Assembly (NCBI RefSeq): GCF_036884255.1
Contig: NZ_CP145605.1
Location: 6,385,001 to 6,449,000 of the forward strand
DNA: 64,000 nt
Source of the DNA: Paenibacillus tundrae
GTDB lineage: Bacteria; Bacillota; Bacilli; Paenibacillales; Paenibacillaceae
Direction of reading: 5' to 3'
Below the pieces are notes generated by a model. The model ran no database searches. It worked only from the letters and a program-made list of their open reading frames with translations, and had not been told where the DNA came from. This document shows positions 8,567 to 17,220 of the stretch, in pieces (the first letter of the stretch is position 1; each line of letters opens with the position of its first letter). The translations under genes were made by a program, and so were the position numbers.

Positions 8567-9461
8567 AGCCGCCATTTAATTTCTCAACCGTCTCCATGTA
8601 GAACACATGCAGGAACTTCTTAATGTTGACCTTACCTTTATCACCAGGCTGATCCTCTTCCATCGCCCGCATCTTCATCCGAACATCCTGAAAGTCAAAG
8701 TAGAGCGGTGCATAGTGCTCAAACTTGTGATTGCTATAATCGGTCAGACCGATCGAAGCCATATTCGTCAACGCCGCATTAACCGTTCGCCGGATGCGCT
8801 GTTCCATAGCCTTGCTTTCTTTCTCCACCTCTTTGGCTGTCGGCTTATACGTCTGGGCAACAGCTTCGTACATTTCCTTGAGTGAGGGCCACTCTACAGC
8901 CTGTTTCTGTTCAATGACATATTCCATCAATGCGATAACATCCTTGCTGCCACTCTCACCCAGAATACCTAGATCCATCAGTATGACTCTCGATATATCA
9001 CGAACAGTGCGTCCTTTCGCGATAGGGGGTGTCTCCACAATATTAAATTTGGTGAGAGACTGCTGGATCTCAAGCACATAACGCTCATATTTCCACTGCT
9101 CATTCACCCTTTTGAGCACATGCTCGACTTCCACACGATTAATGGGCTTGTGGATGAAGAACTCAATCCCTTGCTGGTAAGCTGCACCTACCATTTCTTT
9201 GTTATCTACCTGTGAGATCATAATAAACTTACCTGCGAAGCCAAGTGCCTTGAGCCTTGCAACGGTCTCAATGCCATCCTGATCAGGCATTAGCAGATCA
9301 ATAAGCACAACATCGGGTCTCAGATTTATGATCATCTGCTCCCCTTCGATGCCCCCCTCTGCCGTGCCTACCAGTTCACCTGCTCCACATTCCTCAATAA
9401 TATCCTGTAACATACTTCTGCTTACGATATCATCATCAACGATCAGAATAGAAAGCGTCAT
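8565..9461 (-). CDS. glnL: Response regulator of the GlnL/YcbB family
   Basis: 298 residues. An N-terminal receiver domain (~1-120) has the acidic pair in ILIVDDD, the phospho-acceptor in VVLIDLLMPDQDG and the Lys in FFIHKP. The C-terminal ~150 residues are the YcbB-type DNA-binding domain characteristic of B. subtilis GlnL, rather than an OmpR or LuxR helix-turn-helix. In B. subtilis GlnK-GlnL senses glutamine and activates a glutaminase and glutamine transporter pair. The coding region overlaps the kinase gene by 26 bases and has its own AAAGGAGG site inside it, so the two are translationally coupled. No glutaminase or transporter gene lies near, so the regulon here is not visible. Confidence 0.85.
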   Translation of the reverse strand: MTLSILIVDDDIVSRSMLQDIIEECGAGELVGTAEGGIEGEQMIINLRPDVVLIDLLMPDQDGIETVARLKALGFAGKFIMISQVDNKEMVGAAYQQGIEFFIHKPINRVEVEHVLKRVNEQWKYERYVLEIQQSLTKFNIVETPPIAKGRTVRDISRVILMDLGILGESGSKDVIALMEYVIEQKQAVEWPSLKEMYEAVAQTYKPTAKEVEKESKAMEQRIRRTVNAALTNMASIGLTDYSNHKFEHYAPLYFDFQDVRMKMRAMEEDQPGDKGKVNIKKFLHVFYMETVEKLNGG

Positions 9462-10749
9462 CGACCCCGGCCTCCTTTACCAAACTCACTTTTGGAATGC
9501 ACACGACAAATTTAGAGCCCGTACCACTTTGAGGCACTCCTACCGTAATCGTACCTTCCAAGGATTGCACAATATCACGCACATGAGATAGACCGATGCC
9601 TGTTGCAGCAATCCCTACCTCATTGTATTTGGTCGTATACCCCGGTTCAAAAATAATCTGCCGCTTTGATTCTGGAATTCCTTTGCCTGAGTCCGTAACC
9701 TCAAAAACCACATCCATCTCCTGTTCGTACACATGAATCTGAATGGTTCCTTGCGTCTCAATCGACTCTACTGCATTCGCAACCAGGTTGTTCATCACGG
9801 TGAGTAGAGGAATACAATATGGAGATTCACAATCGAATTGCTGTTGCTTCTCAATCATAATCTGTTTATTCAACATCTCCGCATATTTCCGATTGCCCTT
9901 GGCAGCGAAGTGCAGCATTTCGGATAATTGAAGATGAACTGCCTTTTCACTATCATACACCTTGAGCAGACCTGCCAAAATACGCTGAGAATCCTTCTTC
10001 ACCTCATGGATCTGCTGTGCGATGCCCAGCGTCCGTTGACTATATTCATTCATCTCATTTTCTCGCAGATCCCGATACAGCTCATAACTATCCGCCGTAA
10101 TGCCTTCGATAGTATTCATCGCCTTCTTCAGATAGAAGGCTTCACCATATAACCCTGAGTTCACACTCATCATCTGTTCCATCCGCTTCTCCTGTTCAGC
10201 ATGAAGAAGCCGCATCTGCCTTACCGCGAAGCTGTTATATAACCCAATAACGAAGTAGCTTCGCAGAGCTCCAACAATCAACAAATACAACCATTCCTTC
10301 ATATAAAAAATGTTCGTACCGTTAAATATCCCGCGCAGCAGAAGCTCCGTCAGATTGGAAGAGAAGTCCATGATCGTAATCATTCCACCTAGAACCAGTG
10401 GCTGGAACTCATGAAATCTATGTTTAATCTTACTTAAGCCATAAGCGAATACAACGTAGTACATGCCTGCGCCTACATTATCACGCATACTTTCTAAGAT
10501 CGGCATCGTACTGACATGGCTCAGCAGATCTACAGATTGAAAGATCAGATTAGCAAGACCTGTCAGGATTCCTGTCTTCACATAAGATAAGTGGGGCATT
10601 ATCATCAGCAAAAATAAAAAAATGCTGACACCTAAACCGATGCGAAAATAGTCTTCCCGAAAAGGATTAATCTTGAATTGTGCACCAATAGCAGTAGCCA
10701 AGGCGATGGCCGTCATTTGCACGTTTTCATTTCTGACCCAGTTACGCAT
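9436..10749 (-). CDS. glnK: Sensor histidine kinase of the GlnK/YcbA type
   Basis: 437 residues from ATG 10749, a few bases after GGTGGGAG. Residues ~1-185 hold about five hydrophobic helices, a membrane sensor domain. The dimerisation/phosphoacceptor helix includes GIAQQIHEVKKD. The ATPase domain shows the N box VMNNLVANAVESI, G1 VTDSGKGIPES and G2 ATGIGLSHV. The ATPase tail and overlap with the YcbB-type regulator identify it as the GlnK-like partner. Expected action is autophosphorylation at the membrane and transfer to GlnL. There is no extracellular sensory domain, so the signal is probably in the membrane or cytoplasm. Confidence 0.82.
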   Translation of the reverse strand: MRNWVRNENVQMTAIALATAIGAQFKINPFREDYFRIGLGVSIFLFLLMIMPHLSYVKTGILTGLANLIFQSVDLLSHVSTMPILESMRDNVGAGMYYVVFAYGLSKIKHRFHEFQPLVLGGMITIMDFSSNLTELLLRGIFNGTNIFYMKEWLYLLIVGALRSYFVIGLYNSFAVRQMRLLHAEQEKRMEQMMSVNSGLYGEAFYLKKAMNTIEGITADSYELYRDLRENEMNEYSQRTLGIAQQIHEVKKDSQRILAGLLKVYDSEKAVHLQLSEMLHFAAKGNRKYAEMLNKQIMIEKQQQFDCESPYCIPLLTVMNNLVANAVESIETQGTIQIHVYEQEMDVVFEVTDSGKGIPESKRQIIFEPGYTTKYNEVGIAATGIGLSHVRDIVQSLEGTITVGVPQSGTGSKFVVCIPKVSLVKEAGVDDAFYSDR

Positions 10750-10876
10750 CAATCTCCCACCTACTATTACAACGATTAGCGCTTAATGTTACACTCCGCG
10801 CTTCTAATGTTAAATATACTAACATATGGGACGTTCATTAGAAATAATTAAAATAAGGGAACCCACCTTCCAACCA

Positions 10877-10910
10877 TCAAAAAAAGACCGAAAACAATGT
10901 ATTCGGTCTT
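10877..10910 (-). terminator. Terminator after the REC-BTAD regulator gene
   Basis: The stem AAGACCGAA (10884-10892) pairs with TTCGGTCTT (10902-10910); on the minus strand seven T follow. It separates the BTAD regulator from the glnKL unit, so these are separate transcripts. Confidence 0.85.
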
Positions 10911-10986
10911 GGATATATAACAACACAGCGATCTGTGTTGGTACGATATTCAATATTGGGAGATGTGCAAGCAAGGAACCCATGTA

Positions 10987-12141
10987 TTATTTTCTAATTT
11001 TCGTTAAACCCTGCTTCCAATCCTGATACCATTCCCTGATATTCTGACTGACCGGAATCTCTAGATCCTGTTCCATTCTAGTCGTCAGCAGGCGATATTG
11101 CTCTTCTACACCATAATCATTATTTAACTCATCATATAACTTCATAAGGATAAAATAACTCTCTTCCTCATCAGGCAGCAGCTGCTGTATCCGGCGTGTA
11201 TTCTCAATAACCTTCTCATGCAGCTCTTGTTGCTGATAATAATGGATGAGTTGTCTCATATGGAATAACCATAGATACCGCAGTCTTTCCCGTTCGGGCT
11301 CTGCCCACATATACTCATAGTTCCCAAGATACGTGCCTTTGTATAACCCTAGCACATGCTCATAAGCATCCACTGTACTGGAGTCCACACTCTTCCACTG
11401 CTTCACTTCCTGTTCCCACCGCTCACTATCTAACTGAACTTCGCCTAATTCCAGACGGTAACCTGCTTCCAGATGTCCACTCTGGATCGTCACCATATCC
11501 ATATGATAGGCTTTGAGGGTTTGGCGTACATGGTACATTGCGGTATAGAGCTGATGCACCGTCTTGTCCTCTTCCAGCTCTGGCCATAACAGCTCAAGCA
11601 AGGTACTGCGATGGATAATCTGATTGCGGTGATGAAGCAAATAGGCGAAAAGCTCTTGGGCCTTACTTGTACGCCACTTAGCCGTTTGCGCCTCTTGACC
11701 AGGCATCTTGAATTGTATCTGATTAAAACAACAAATGAGAGGTGTATTCGTATCCCTGCCCTTTTGCTCCCGTTTCAAATTCAATCTTTCCCTTACCCGG
11801 CTTAACGTCTGCTGGAAACGATCCTTCTTAATCGGCTTCATCACATAGTCTAAGGCTTGTAAATCGAATGCATGCACAGCATATTGATCATGACTGGTCA
11901 CAAAAATAATCTCGATATCAGGTGCTGCCTGTTGAATCTTCCTGCCCAGCTCTAGCCCATCAATCTCCGGCATGTGAATATCCAGAAACACCACATCAGG
12001 ACGCTGTATCATGACCCCCGTCATTACCTCTGTTGGATCAGAGTAGGTAGCCAGAACTTCAACCCCACTGACTTCTTTCTCTAGTATTTTCTTAAGACCG
12101 ATCAATGCTAAACGTTCATCGTCAACTAATATGACCTTCAC
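10987..12141 (-). CDS. Response regulator with receiver, winged-helix and BTAD (SARP-like) domains
   Basis: 384 residues. Receiver ~1-120 (LVDDERLAL, VVFLDIHMPEIDG with the phospho-Asp, DYVMKPIKK). An OmpR/SARP-type winged helix spans ~150-235 (SKAQELFAYLLHHRNQIIHRSTLLELLWP). A BTAD all-helical domain follows (~245-384; LDSERWEQEV, GLYKGTYLGNYEYMWA). In Paenibacillus such regulators usually pair with large 7TMR-DISM hybrid kinases. No kinase is adjacent, but one lies near 25.8-29.0 kb. The start is GTG 12141, 8 bases after GGAGG. That site can fold with CTCCT just before the start. Confidence 0.9.
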   Translation of the reverse strand: MKVILVDDERLALIGLKKILEKEVSGVEVLATYSDPTEVMTGVMIQRPDVVFLDIHMPEIDGLELGRKIQQAAPDIEIIFVTSHDQYAVHAFDLQALDYVMKPIKKDRFQQTLSRVRERLNLKREQKGRDTNTPLICCFNQIQFKMPGQEAQTAKWRTSKAQELFAYLLHHRNQIIHRSTLLELLWPELEEDKTVHQLYTAMYHVRQTLKAYHMDMVTIQSGHLEAGYRLELGEVQLDSERWEQEVKQWKSVDSSTVDAYEHVLGLYKGTYLGNYEYMWAEPERERLRYLWLFHMRQLIHYYQQQELHEKVIENTRRIQQLLPDEEESYFILMKLYDELNNDYGVEEQYRLLTTRMEQDLEIPVSQNIREWYQDWKQGLTKIRK

Positions 12142-12155
12142 AGGAGCTTCCTCCT
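12142..12155 (-). promoter_or_regulatory. Hairpin sequestering the ribosome binding site of the BTAD regulator
   Basis: On the minus strand AGGAG GAAG CTCCT forms a 5-bp stem with a GAAG tetraloop. Its left arm is the Shine-Dalgarno sequence and its right arm ends one base before the GTG start. This would restrain translation unless opened. Pairing is seen; function is inferred. Confidence 0.4.
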
Positions 12156-12342
12156 TGATTCCGAAGTCTTGAGATACATTATTATAACACAGAAATTTAC
12201 AGTTCTCTTCTTCATATTCAATCCGCTATTTTATTTTTTAACGATTACAATTGTTACTAATTACTATAGGTCAGGGTCTATAAATCTGCAACAATATCAA
12301 TTAAATGATCTGTCTATGAATCCATATGAATTCACGCCAAAG

Positions 12343-12376
12343 AAGCTGTCCCCGGTATGCCTACCAACAACAGCTT
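12343..12376 (-). terminator. Candidate terminator of pyrK-pyrD
   Basis: The stem AAGCTGT (12343-12349) pairs with ACAGCTT (12370-12376), 43 bases after the pyrD stop. TCTTT follows on the minus strand. This is a moderate-quality intrinsic terminator. Confidence 0.45.
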
Positions 12377-12418
12377 TAAGCTTACACTATATAAATGAGG
12401 ATAGAAGCCCTTCGTCCC

Positions 12419-13351
12419 TTATATGATTCCTCGGATCTCATCCAACGAATTCACCTTTTCCCGCTGCATCCACTGTTCAAGACCTTCTACCAATTCTGCT
12501 CCTGCCCGTAACTGAACGAAATTATAGGTTCCAATCTGAATGGCTGCCGCGCCTGCCATCGTGAACTCAATAATATCCTCGACAGAGCTAATACCGCCGA
12601 TGCCGATCACTGGGATAGATACCGCCTGAGCCACTTGATGCACCATTCGTAGCGCAATCGGCTTGATCGCAGGCCCAGAGAGACCTGCGTACGTATTCTC
12701 AAATACACTCCGGCGACGACGGATATCAATTTTCATCGCTGAAAAGGTATTAATTAGAGATACACCGTCTGCACCCTCTTTCTCACACATGATCGCCATC
12801 TCTGTAATATTCTCTGCATTAGGAGATAGCTTAACGACCAGCGGGAGTGTTGTTACGTTACGCACCTGTCGCACCACTTCCCGCGCCATTTCCGTCTGAA
12901 CGCCGAATTGCATCCCTCCCTGCTTGACATTAGGACAAGAGATGTTCAGCTCCAGCATATCCACTCCCCTGCGATTCATCGTACGCCGTTTCTGTGCATT
13001 TTCCGTAATCAGGGCAACAGCCTGCACATATTCCTCCAGATTGGCACCGCCTATATTCGCAATTACTGCCGTATCCCAGCGAGTCATCTCATCCAGTTCA
13101 TCTTTTAGAAAGGCAACGACCCCCGGATTCTCCAGACCTACACTATTGAGCAAGCCAGACGCCGTTTCGTTGATTCGCACACCCTGATTACCGTCCTTCG
13201 GATGCAAGGTTAATCCCTTACCAACGATGCCACCCAATAGGGCAGGCGCAACATATTCCTGATATTCACGTCCAAATCCATACGTACCTGAAGCCATAAT
13301 AATCGGATTTTTCATAGACACACCTGCGATATTACATGCCATGGAGATCAT
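12419..13351 (-). CDS. pyrD: Dihydroorotate dehydrogenase B, catalytic subunit
   Basis: 310 residues from ATG 13351, which follows GGAGGTGG; the longer TTG start at 13369 would include that site. Class 1B DHODH markers are IIMASGTYGFGREY, the loop ELNISCPNVKQGG with the catalytic Cys, PLVVKLSPNAENI, SLINTFSAMKID, and the FMN phosphate-binding GIGGISSVEDIIEF and AAAIQIGTYNF. It oxidises dihydroorotate to orotate in pyrimidine synthesis, with electrons passed through PyrK to NAD+. It overlaps pyrK by 20 bases. No other pyr gene is near. Confidence 0.95.
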   Translation of the reverse strand: MISMACNIAGVSMKNPIIMASGTYGFGREYQEYVAPALLGGIVGKGLTLHPKDGNQGVRINETASGLLNSVGLENPGVVAFLKDELDEMTRWDTAVIANIGGANLEEYVQAVALITENAQKRRTMNRRGVDMLELNISCPNVKQGGMQFGVQTEMAREVVRQVRNVTTLPLVVKLSPNAENITEMAIMCEKEGADGVSLINTFSAMKIDIRRRRSVFENTYAGLSGPAIKPIALRMVHQVAQAVSIPVIGIGGISSVEDIIEFTMAGAAAIQIGTYNFVQLRAGAELVEGLEQWMQREKVNSLDEIRGII

Positions 13352-14039
13352 CCAACTCCACCTCCTCAACGGGGAATACAGGCCCTTCCTTACAGACCCT
13401 ACGATTACCTGTACGGGTGCGAATTGTACAACCTAAGCACGCACCAATACCACAAGCCATATGCCGTTCCGTGGAAATGTATAAACGAGAAGATGTCCCT
13501 ACCGTTTGCAGCGCAAGAGCCTGAAGCATAGGAGTCGGACCACAGGAGAACATATACTTGTAACGCGCTGGATTAACCTGTTCCACAATACTCCCACCAA
13601 CCTTCACTTGCACAGAAGCTGCTACAGCCTTGAAGGCTTCAACGCCGAAGGATTGCTCCGCAAATCCTAGATACACATGTGCATGAGGGTATTGCTTGGC
13701 AGCCAGCAGTAATGGAGCCGTACCCATGCCACCTCCAATGAGAGCCAAGCTCCCCTCGACCTGTGGGAAACCATTCCCGAACGGCCCCTCCAGGTTAATC
13801 TCCTGACCAGACAATAGCCTCGATAACTGCCGTGTCCCTTCTCCAACAACGCGGTACAAAAAGGAAATGTCATGTTCCCCGATGTCATAAATGCTTATCG
13901 GCCTAGGCAACAGTGGGTAACTCATTCCGCTGCGGAGCATGTAGAATTGTCCCATCTTCCCTTTGTAATTCCCCTGTACTTTCATCACATAGATCTGCGG
14001 AGCAAGTGCTTCATTCGAAATGATCATAGCCATAGCCAA
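13332..14039 (-). CDS. pyrK: Dihydroorotate dehydrogenase B, electron-transfer subunit
   Basis: 235 residues. The FAD-binding region has LLPRPISIYDI and the NAD region has LALIGGGMGTAPLLLA and MFSCGPTPML. The C-terminal [2Fe-2S] motif has four cysteines in ACGIGACLGC and RRVCKEGPVF. It shuttles electrons between the catalytic subunit and NAD+. TTG 14039 is preferred because GGAGGGG lies 5 bases away; ATG 14033 and ATG 14027 are alternatives, and GTG 14060 precedes the site. It is the first gene of a two-gene unit with pyrD. Confidence 0.93.
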   Translation of the reverse strand: MAMAMIISNEALAPQIYVMKVQGNYKGKMGQFYMLRSGMSYPLLPRPISIYDIGEHDISFLYRVVGEGTRQLSRLLSGQEINLEGPFGNGFPQVEGSLALIGGGMGTAPLLLAAKQYPHAHVYLGFAEQSFGVEAFKAVAASVQVKVGGSIVEQVNPARYKYMFSCGPTPMLQALALQTVGTSSRLYISTERHMACGIGACLGCTIRTRTGNRRVCKEGPVFPVEEVELDDLHGM

Positions 14040-14269
14040 TATAACCCCTCCATTAACCACTCACTATATCGCAAAAGGGTCAAAAAGTACGTGACAGGTT
14101 TCACATTATAAACCATAGATTAAGTTCTGCGGCTGGATCATCATAACGTCGATCACTCCGAACCACTGGGGGCGGGGCTTTTATGCACTATTTTTATTTT
14201 GCAAAATTTAATTGTATACTACTCTTAAGATCACACACTTAATTAGAGAATTAGAGGAGATGACTCCGC

Positions 14270-14767
14270 ATGTCGGATGCAAATCAATCGTTTGGACAAG
14301 CTTTGGTACAATCACTCGTTGGGGAACGTGGGCATCTACCCATTGCTCGTGCTCTCCCCGACATCAGCGTGGAGCTCGCCGGACGCGTTCATGAACATAT
14401 GCCGTACACAATCTATCAGCTTGTTAAACACATGCACTACTGGCAACAATTCATGTTGACACATATCGAGGGACGGAAACCACAGCTTCCTTCCCATGTT
14501 ATGGAGAGCTGGCCTGAAGAGACAGGTCCGCAGGATGAAGCGACGTGGACAGCAGATATTCAGGCTTTTCTAGCTGGTATTGATCAGGCGGTAACTATTG
14601 CGAAGACAGCTCAATTAGATGACACATTGCCGTATTTCCCAGGTGAGACGATCGCTGGACTGCTGCGCAACATTGCATCTCACAACTCCTATCATTTAGG
14701 AGAGATTGTACTGTTACGCCGTTTCTACGGGGCATGGCCGCCACCTGGAGGCGGTTATCCGGCATAA
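14270..14767 (+). CDS. DinB-like metal-binding family protein
   Basis: 165 residues, predicted as a four-helix bundle. The family's three histidines are visible: one in LVKHMHYWQQFML (~55-60) and two in ASHNSYHLGEIVLLRR (~137-150). DinB/YfiT proteins are thiol-dependent hydrolase- or transferase-like metalloenzymes. The Gly/Pro-rich C-terminus (GAWPPPGGGYPA) is a common family tail. The start lies behind AGAGGAGATGAC. It is monocistronic, with its own hairpin behind it. Confidence 0.85.
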   Translation: MSDANQSFGQALVQSLVGERGHLPIARALPDISVELAGRVHEHMPYTIYQLVKHMHYWQQFMLTHIEGRKPQLPSHVMESWPEETGPQDEATWTADIQAFLAGIDQAVTIAKTAQLDDTLPYFPGETIAGLLRNIASHNSYHLGEIVLLRRFYGAWPPPGGGYPA

Positions 14768-14791
14768 GCGCGGAGCCTAGATAAACAACAA

Positions 14792-14834
14792 TGAGCCGTA
14801 GAGGGAGCACTCGCTCCTACTACGGCTTGTTTAA
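14792..14834 (+). terminator. Terminator after DinB-like gene
   Basis: A long stem pairs AGCCGTAG with CTACGGCT and inner GGGAGC with GCTCCT, followed by TGTTTAAGCTCTTT. Confidence 0.7.
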
Positions 14835-14995
14835 GCTCTTTATTCATACTGCGCTGTACCCAAGAATCTATAGGGGCTTTCCCCGATAATCTTTTCCACA
14901 ATGCTACTTAATTCATCATTCAGACAGAACTTGCCCAACAATAAAAAACCAATCCTTGCGTTGCGTTACCATCCGATCTTCCCCGCGGGTTCTTT

Positions 14996-15976
14996 CTACA
15001 CCTCTCGATGCACAAGCCCTTGGACAAATGTCTCGAAGTTTGGCGCAAGCGTCGTCACCTTATACTGGTTGTCCTTGTCCACATGAACGACCTCGGGCTC
15101 TGCGTCATTTCCAGCTGAGCGATAATCCAGCATGACCACTCCAGACTTAGAGGCACACTCACTGAGCACCACTCCAAATTCCGGATAACCACCTTGCTCG
15201 ATCAAAGCCCAGCTTCCCGCAGATCCGCACAGTGAATTTGGTTTCTCACGGCCAATTCCCAAGATCCCCTTCAACTTGATGTACTCTTCCACACCTGAAT
15301 CTGTTGCACCAATAGGGAAATACCGATTGTTCGGCACGCCTCCATTATGGTTCTTCATCATCTGAACATAAGAATTTGGTAATCTGAAGACCAGTTCCTC
15401 TTCAACGGAAGCGATGAGCCCTTCACTTGGCGGATTAGAAACATATTGCTCCAAAGCCAGCTCACTATCATTCCAGAAGTGGGTCGGATCGAAGTTTTCA
15501 TTAAGCTGAACTGTTGGAACTGTAGGCGCGGAGATCGTAATGTCTTCTACAGACTCCGACTCAAGTTCAGACTCATGATCAGATTCAGAATCTTCTTCAG
15601 TTTCTGTCTCCTCATCGGATTCATCACTGTCATTGTTTCGAATCCACTCCAGAAATTCTAGGGTATCCTCATCGCCAGGTTCCAGTTCATCCGATCTCTC
15701 AAAAGCTTCCTCTGCACGATCATATTGCTCTAGATAGTAATAGGCTAGACCAATCCGATAATGCCACAGTGCATCGTCTTTGCCCTCTTCGGCAACCGTC
15801 AGGAATTGTTCAACTGCCTCTTCATAACGCTCCAGATTATTCAGCGCTCTCCCCAGATGGTTAACCAACTCATAATTTCTTTCTTCCGCAGGAATCGCTT
15901 GAACTGCATCTACGATGCTCTGATATTTATCCTCTTCATGCCACTCTTCTAGCTGAACCAACAGATCGTCTCTCAT
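14996..15976 (-). CDS. TPR protein with acidic linker and SMI1/KNR4 (SUKH) domain
   Basis: 326 residues, cytoplasmic. The N-terminal ~110 residues are TPR-like helices (NHLGRALNNLERYEEAVEQF, YRIGLAYYYLEQYDRAEEAF). A strongly acidic Asp/Glu/Ser linker follows (~112-150). The C-terminal half (~175-320) is a SUKH domain: EEELVFRLPNSYVQMMKNHN, then GVPNNRYFPIG and LDYRSAG. SUKH domains are the commonest immunity fold against polymorphic toxins, and the TPR part suggests a scaffold. It heads a run of same-strand SUKH/unknown genes with no toxin beside them. It could also be a housekeeping SMI1-like protein. Confidence 0.8.
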   Translation of the reverse strand: MRDDLLVQLEEWHEEDKYQSIVDAVQAIPAEERNYELVNHLGRALNNLERYEEAVEQFLTVAEEGKDDALWHYRIGLAYYYLEQYDRAEEAFERSDELEPGDEDTLEFLEWIRNNDSDESDEETETEEDSESDHESELESESVEDITISAPTVPTVQLNENFDPTHFWNDSELALEQYVSNPPSEGLIASVEEELVFRLPNSYVQMMKNHNGGVPNNRYFPIGATDSGVEEYIKLKGILGIGREKPNSLCGSAGSWALIEQGGYPEFGVVLSECASKSGVVMLDYRSAGNDAEPEVVHVDKDNQYKVTTLAPNFETFVQGLVHREV

Positions 15977-16061
15977 GGTTATCCTCCCCGTTCATTCACG
16001 TTAAACAACTTGTTGAAAATTATACCACTTTCCAGATGCTCGTCTCCAGTTAAGCAAGAAC

Positions 16062-16580
16062 TCATAATCCAGTTTCGTAATCCTCAATCAGATGTGACCA
16101 GTACCCTTCAACATCGTTCATTGCAATTGGATCAAGTTCTTTATATATTTCACGTAACTCATCAGCATAGTTATATGTAGTATATTGGCCTTCCTGCCTC
16201 ATTTGCATCGCTACTTCGTTCCTCACGAGATGAAATAAGAAGAATGTCTTCATATCTTGGTTCAGCTTATATACATGAGGCTCGTGGAAGGAAGAGCTTG
16301 CGTACAGTCCATTACTACCTTCTTTAAGGTATAGCCCATACTCACTAAAACTATAATGGCCTATTTGGATAAAAGACTCACCATCAATGGTGCATTTCTG
16401 AAAATGGACTAAATCATAGAATACAAAAATATCGAATTGTGCGGGTATACCAATCTCGATCATAAACTCGGCATTATGACGACTCACACCTAAACTCAAT
16501 AATTGGTTGTAATCATATTCGTGTAGCTGTGTGTCATAGTATTCTCGGATCTGTCGAATGTCGAAATCCATATTGAACAT
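16062..16580 (-). CDS. SUKH-4-like immunity protein
   Basis: 172 residues without signal or membrane segments. The pattern SLGVSRHNAEFMIEIGIPAQ, then GESFIQIGHYSFSEYGLYL and the terminal GYWSHLIEDYETGL resembles the SUKH-4 group of toxin-immunity proteins. The start ATG 16580 lies 8 bases after GGGGG. It is 15 bases downstream of the 120-aa gene, and their leaders share AAATGGGGGT, suggesting one operon. No cognate toxin gene is in reach, so this looks like an orphan immunity gene kept for protection against neighbours. Confidence 0.65.
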   Translation of the reverse strand: MFNMDFDIRQIREYYDTQLHEYDYNQLLSLGVSRHNAEFMIEIGIPAQFDIFVFYDLVHFQKCTIDGESFIQIGHYSFSEYGLYLKEGSNGLYASSSFHEPHVYKLNQDMKTFFLFHLVRNEVAMQMRQEGQYTTYNYADELREIYKELDPIAMNDVEGYWSHLIEDYETGL

Positions 16581-16595
16581 CCTATGACCCCCATT

Positions 16596-16958
16596 TTAAA
16601 TTCTCGTCTGCATTATCTGATCTACCTTAACTCTTGATGGGTCGACAATAATATCTAATAGAGGAAGATCGCTAAAACCGATGAACTGGAGGTGGACTAG
16701 ATTCATATATTCTTCTGGATCATGATCCATTTCCTTCAATTCTCTTTTTTCAATCTCAAGCAGCTCTGATTCACGAAGTACATTAAAGGTATTGATCTCT
16801 CTGCCCAATGAGTTATATTCGTATAACCTGGTGTAGTGAGCAATCATTATGCTCATTCTGGTCAGATCCCATCGTTGAATTACTATTTCTAGTTGTTCTT
16901 GCGATATATGTAACGATGAGATGCATGCTTCATCTAGTTGAAGATTCAGGGCTTCCAT
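16596..16958 (-). CDS. Hypothetical 120-aa protein, likely co-transcribed with SUKH-4-like gene
   Basis: A small acidic, largely helical protein (HISQEQLEIVIQRWDLTRMS, NVLRESELLEIEKRELKEMD). I recognise no domain. ATG 16958 follows GGGGG by six bases. The 15-base gap to the next gene argues for an operon. The setting among orphan immunity-type genes suggests a related role, but the sequence does not prove it. Confidence 0.6.
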   Translation of the reverse strand: MEALNLQLDEACISSLHISQEQLEIVIQRWDLTRMSIMIAHYTRLYEYNSLGREINTFNVLRESELLEIEKRELKEMDHDPEEYMNLVHLQFIGFSDLPLLDIIVDPSRVKVDQIMQTRI

Positions 16959-17005
16959 TTAATACCCCCATTTCTAATCGTGGCACATGAACCTATGACA
17001 TTGAA

Positions 17006-17181
17006 TTATTCCGACTCCGACTTCTTAATAGTTGATAACTTCCCCTGAGTCGAGCCCTTGTCCCGCGTGTAAGTAACCGTGTAGCATTGATTGATCTCGA
17101 TAAGATTCCATGTATTCTCGTCGCTTATATGCAGTTTGGTCGTTTCTTGGTCGGGGTCGTCTATATTCTGAACGTCAATCC
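17006..17181 (-). pseudogene. Remnant of a small secreted/lipoprotein-type gene (C-terminal ~57 codons)
   Basis: Between two genes the minus strand has an uninterrupted frame ending at TAA 17006 with good protein-like composition (DDPDQETTKLHISDENTWNL, then YTVTYTRDKG and LSTIKKSESE). It is bounded upstream by TGA 17182-17184 and has no ATG/GTG/TTG start in frame, only ATT after GATGAGGG. The pattern of a beta strand with ENTWNLIE followed by a Tyr/Thr-rich strand resembles C-termini of small Bacillales lipoproteins. I read it as a decayed or truncated gene. An alternative is a short gene with an ATT start. Confidence 0.45.
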
Positions 17182-17220
17182 CTCATCCTTCCTTGAATAT
17201 GCTCTACATCGCGTTATAGC

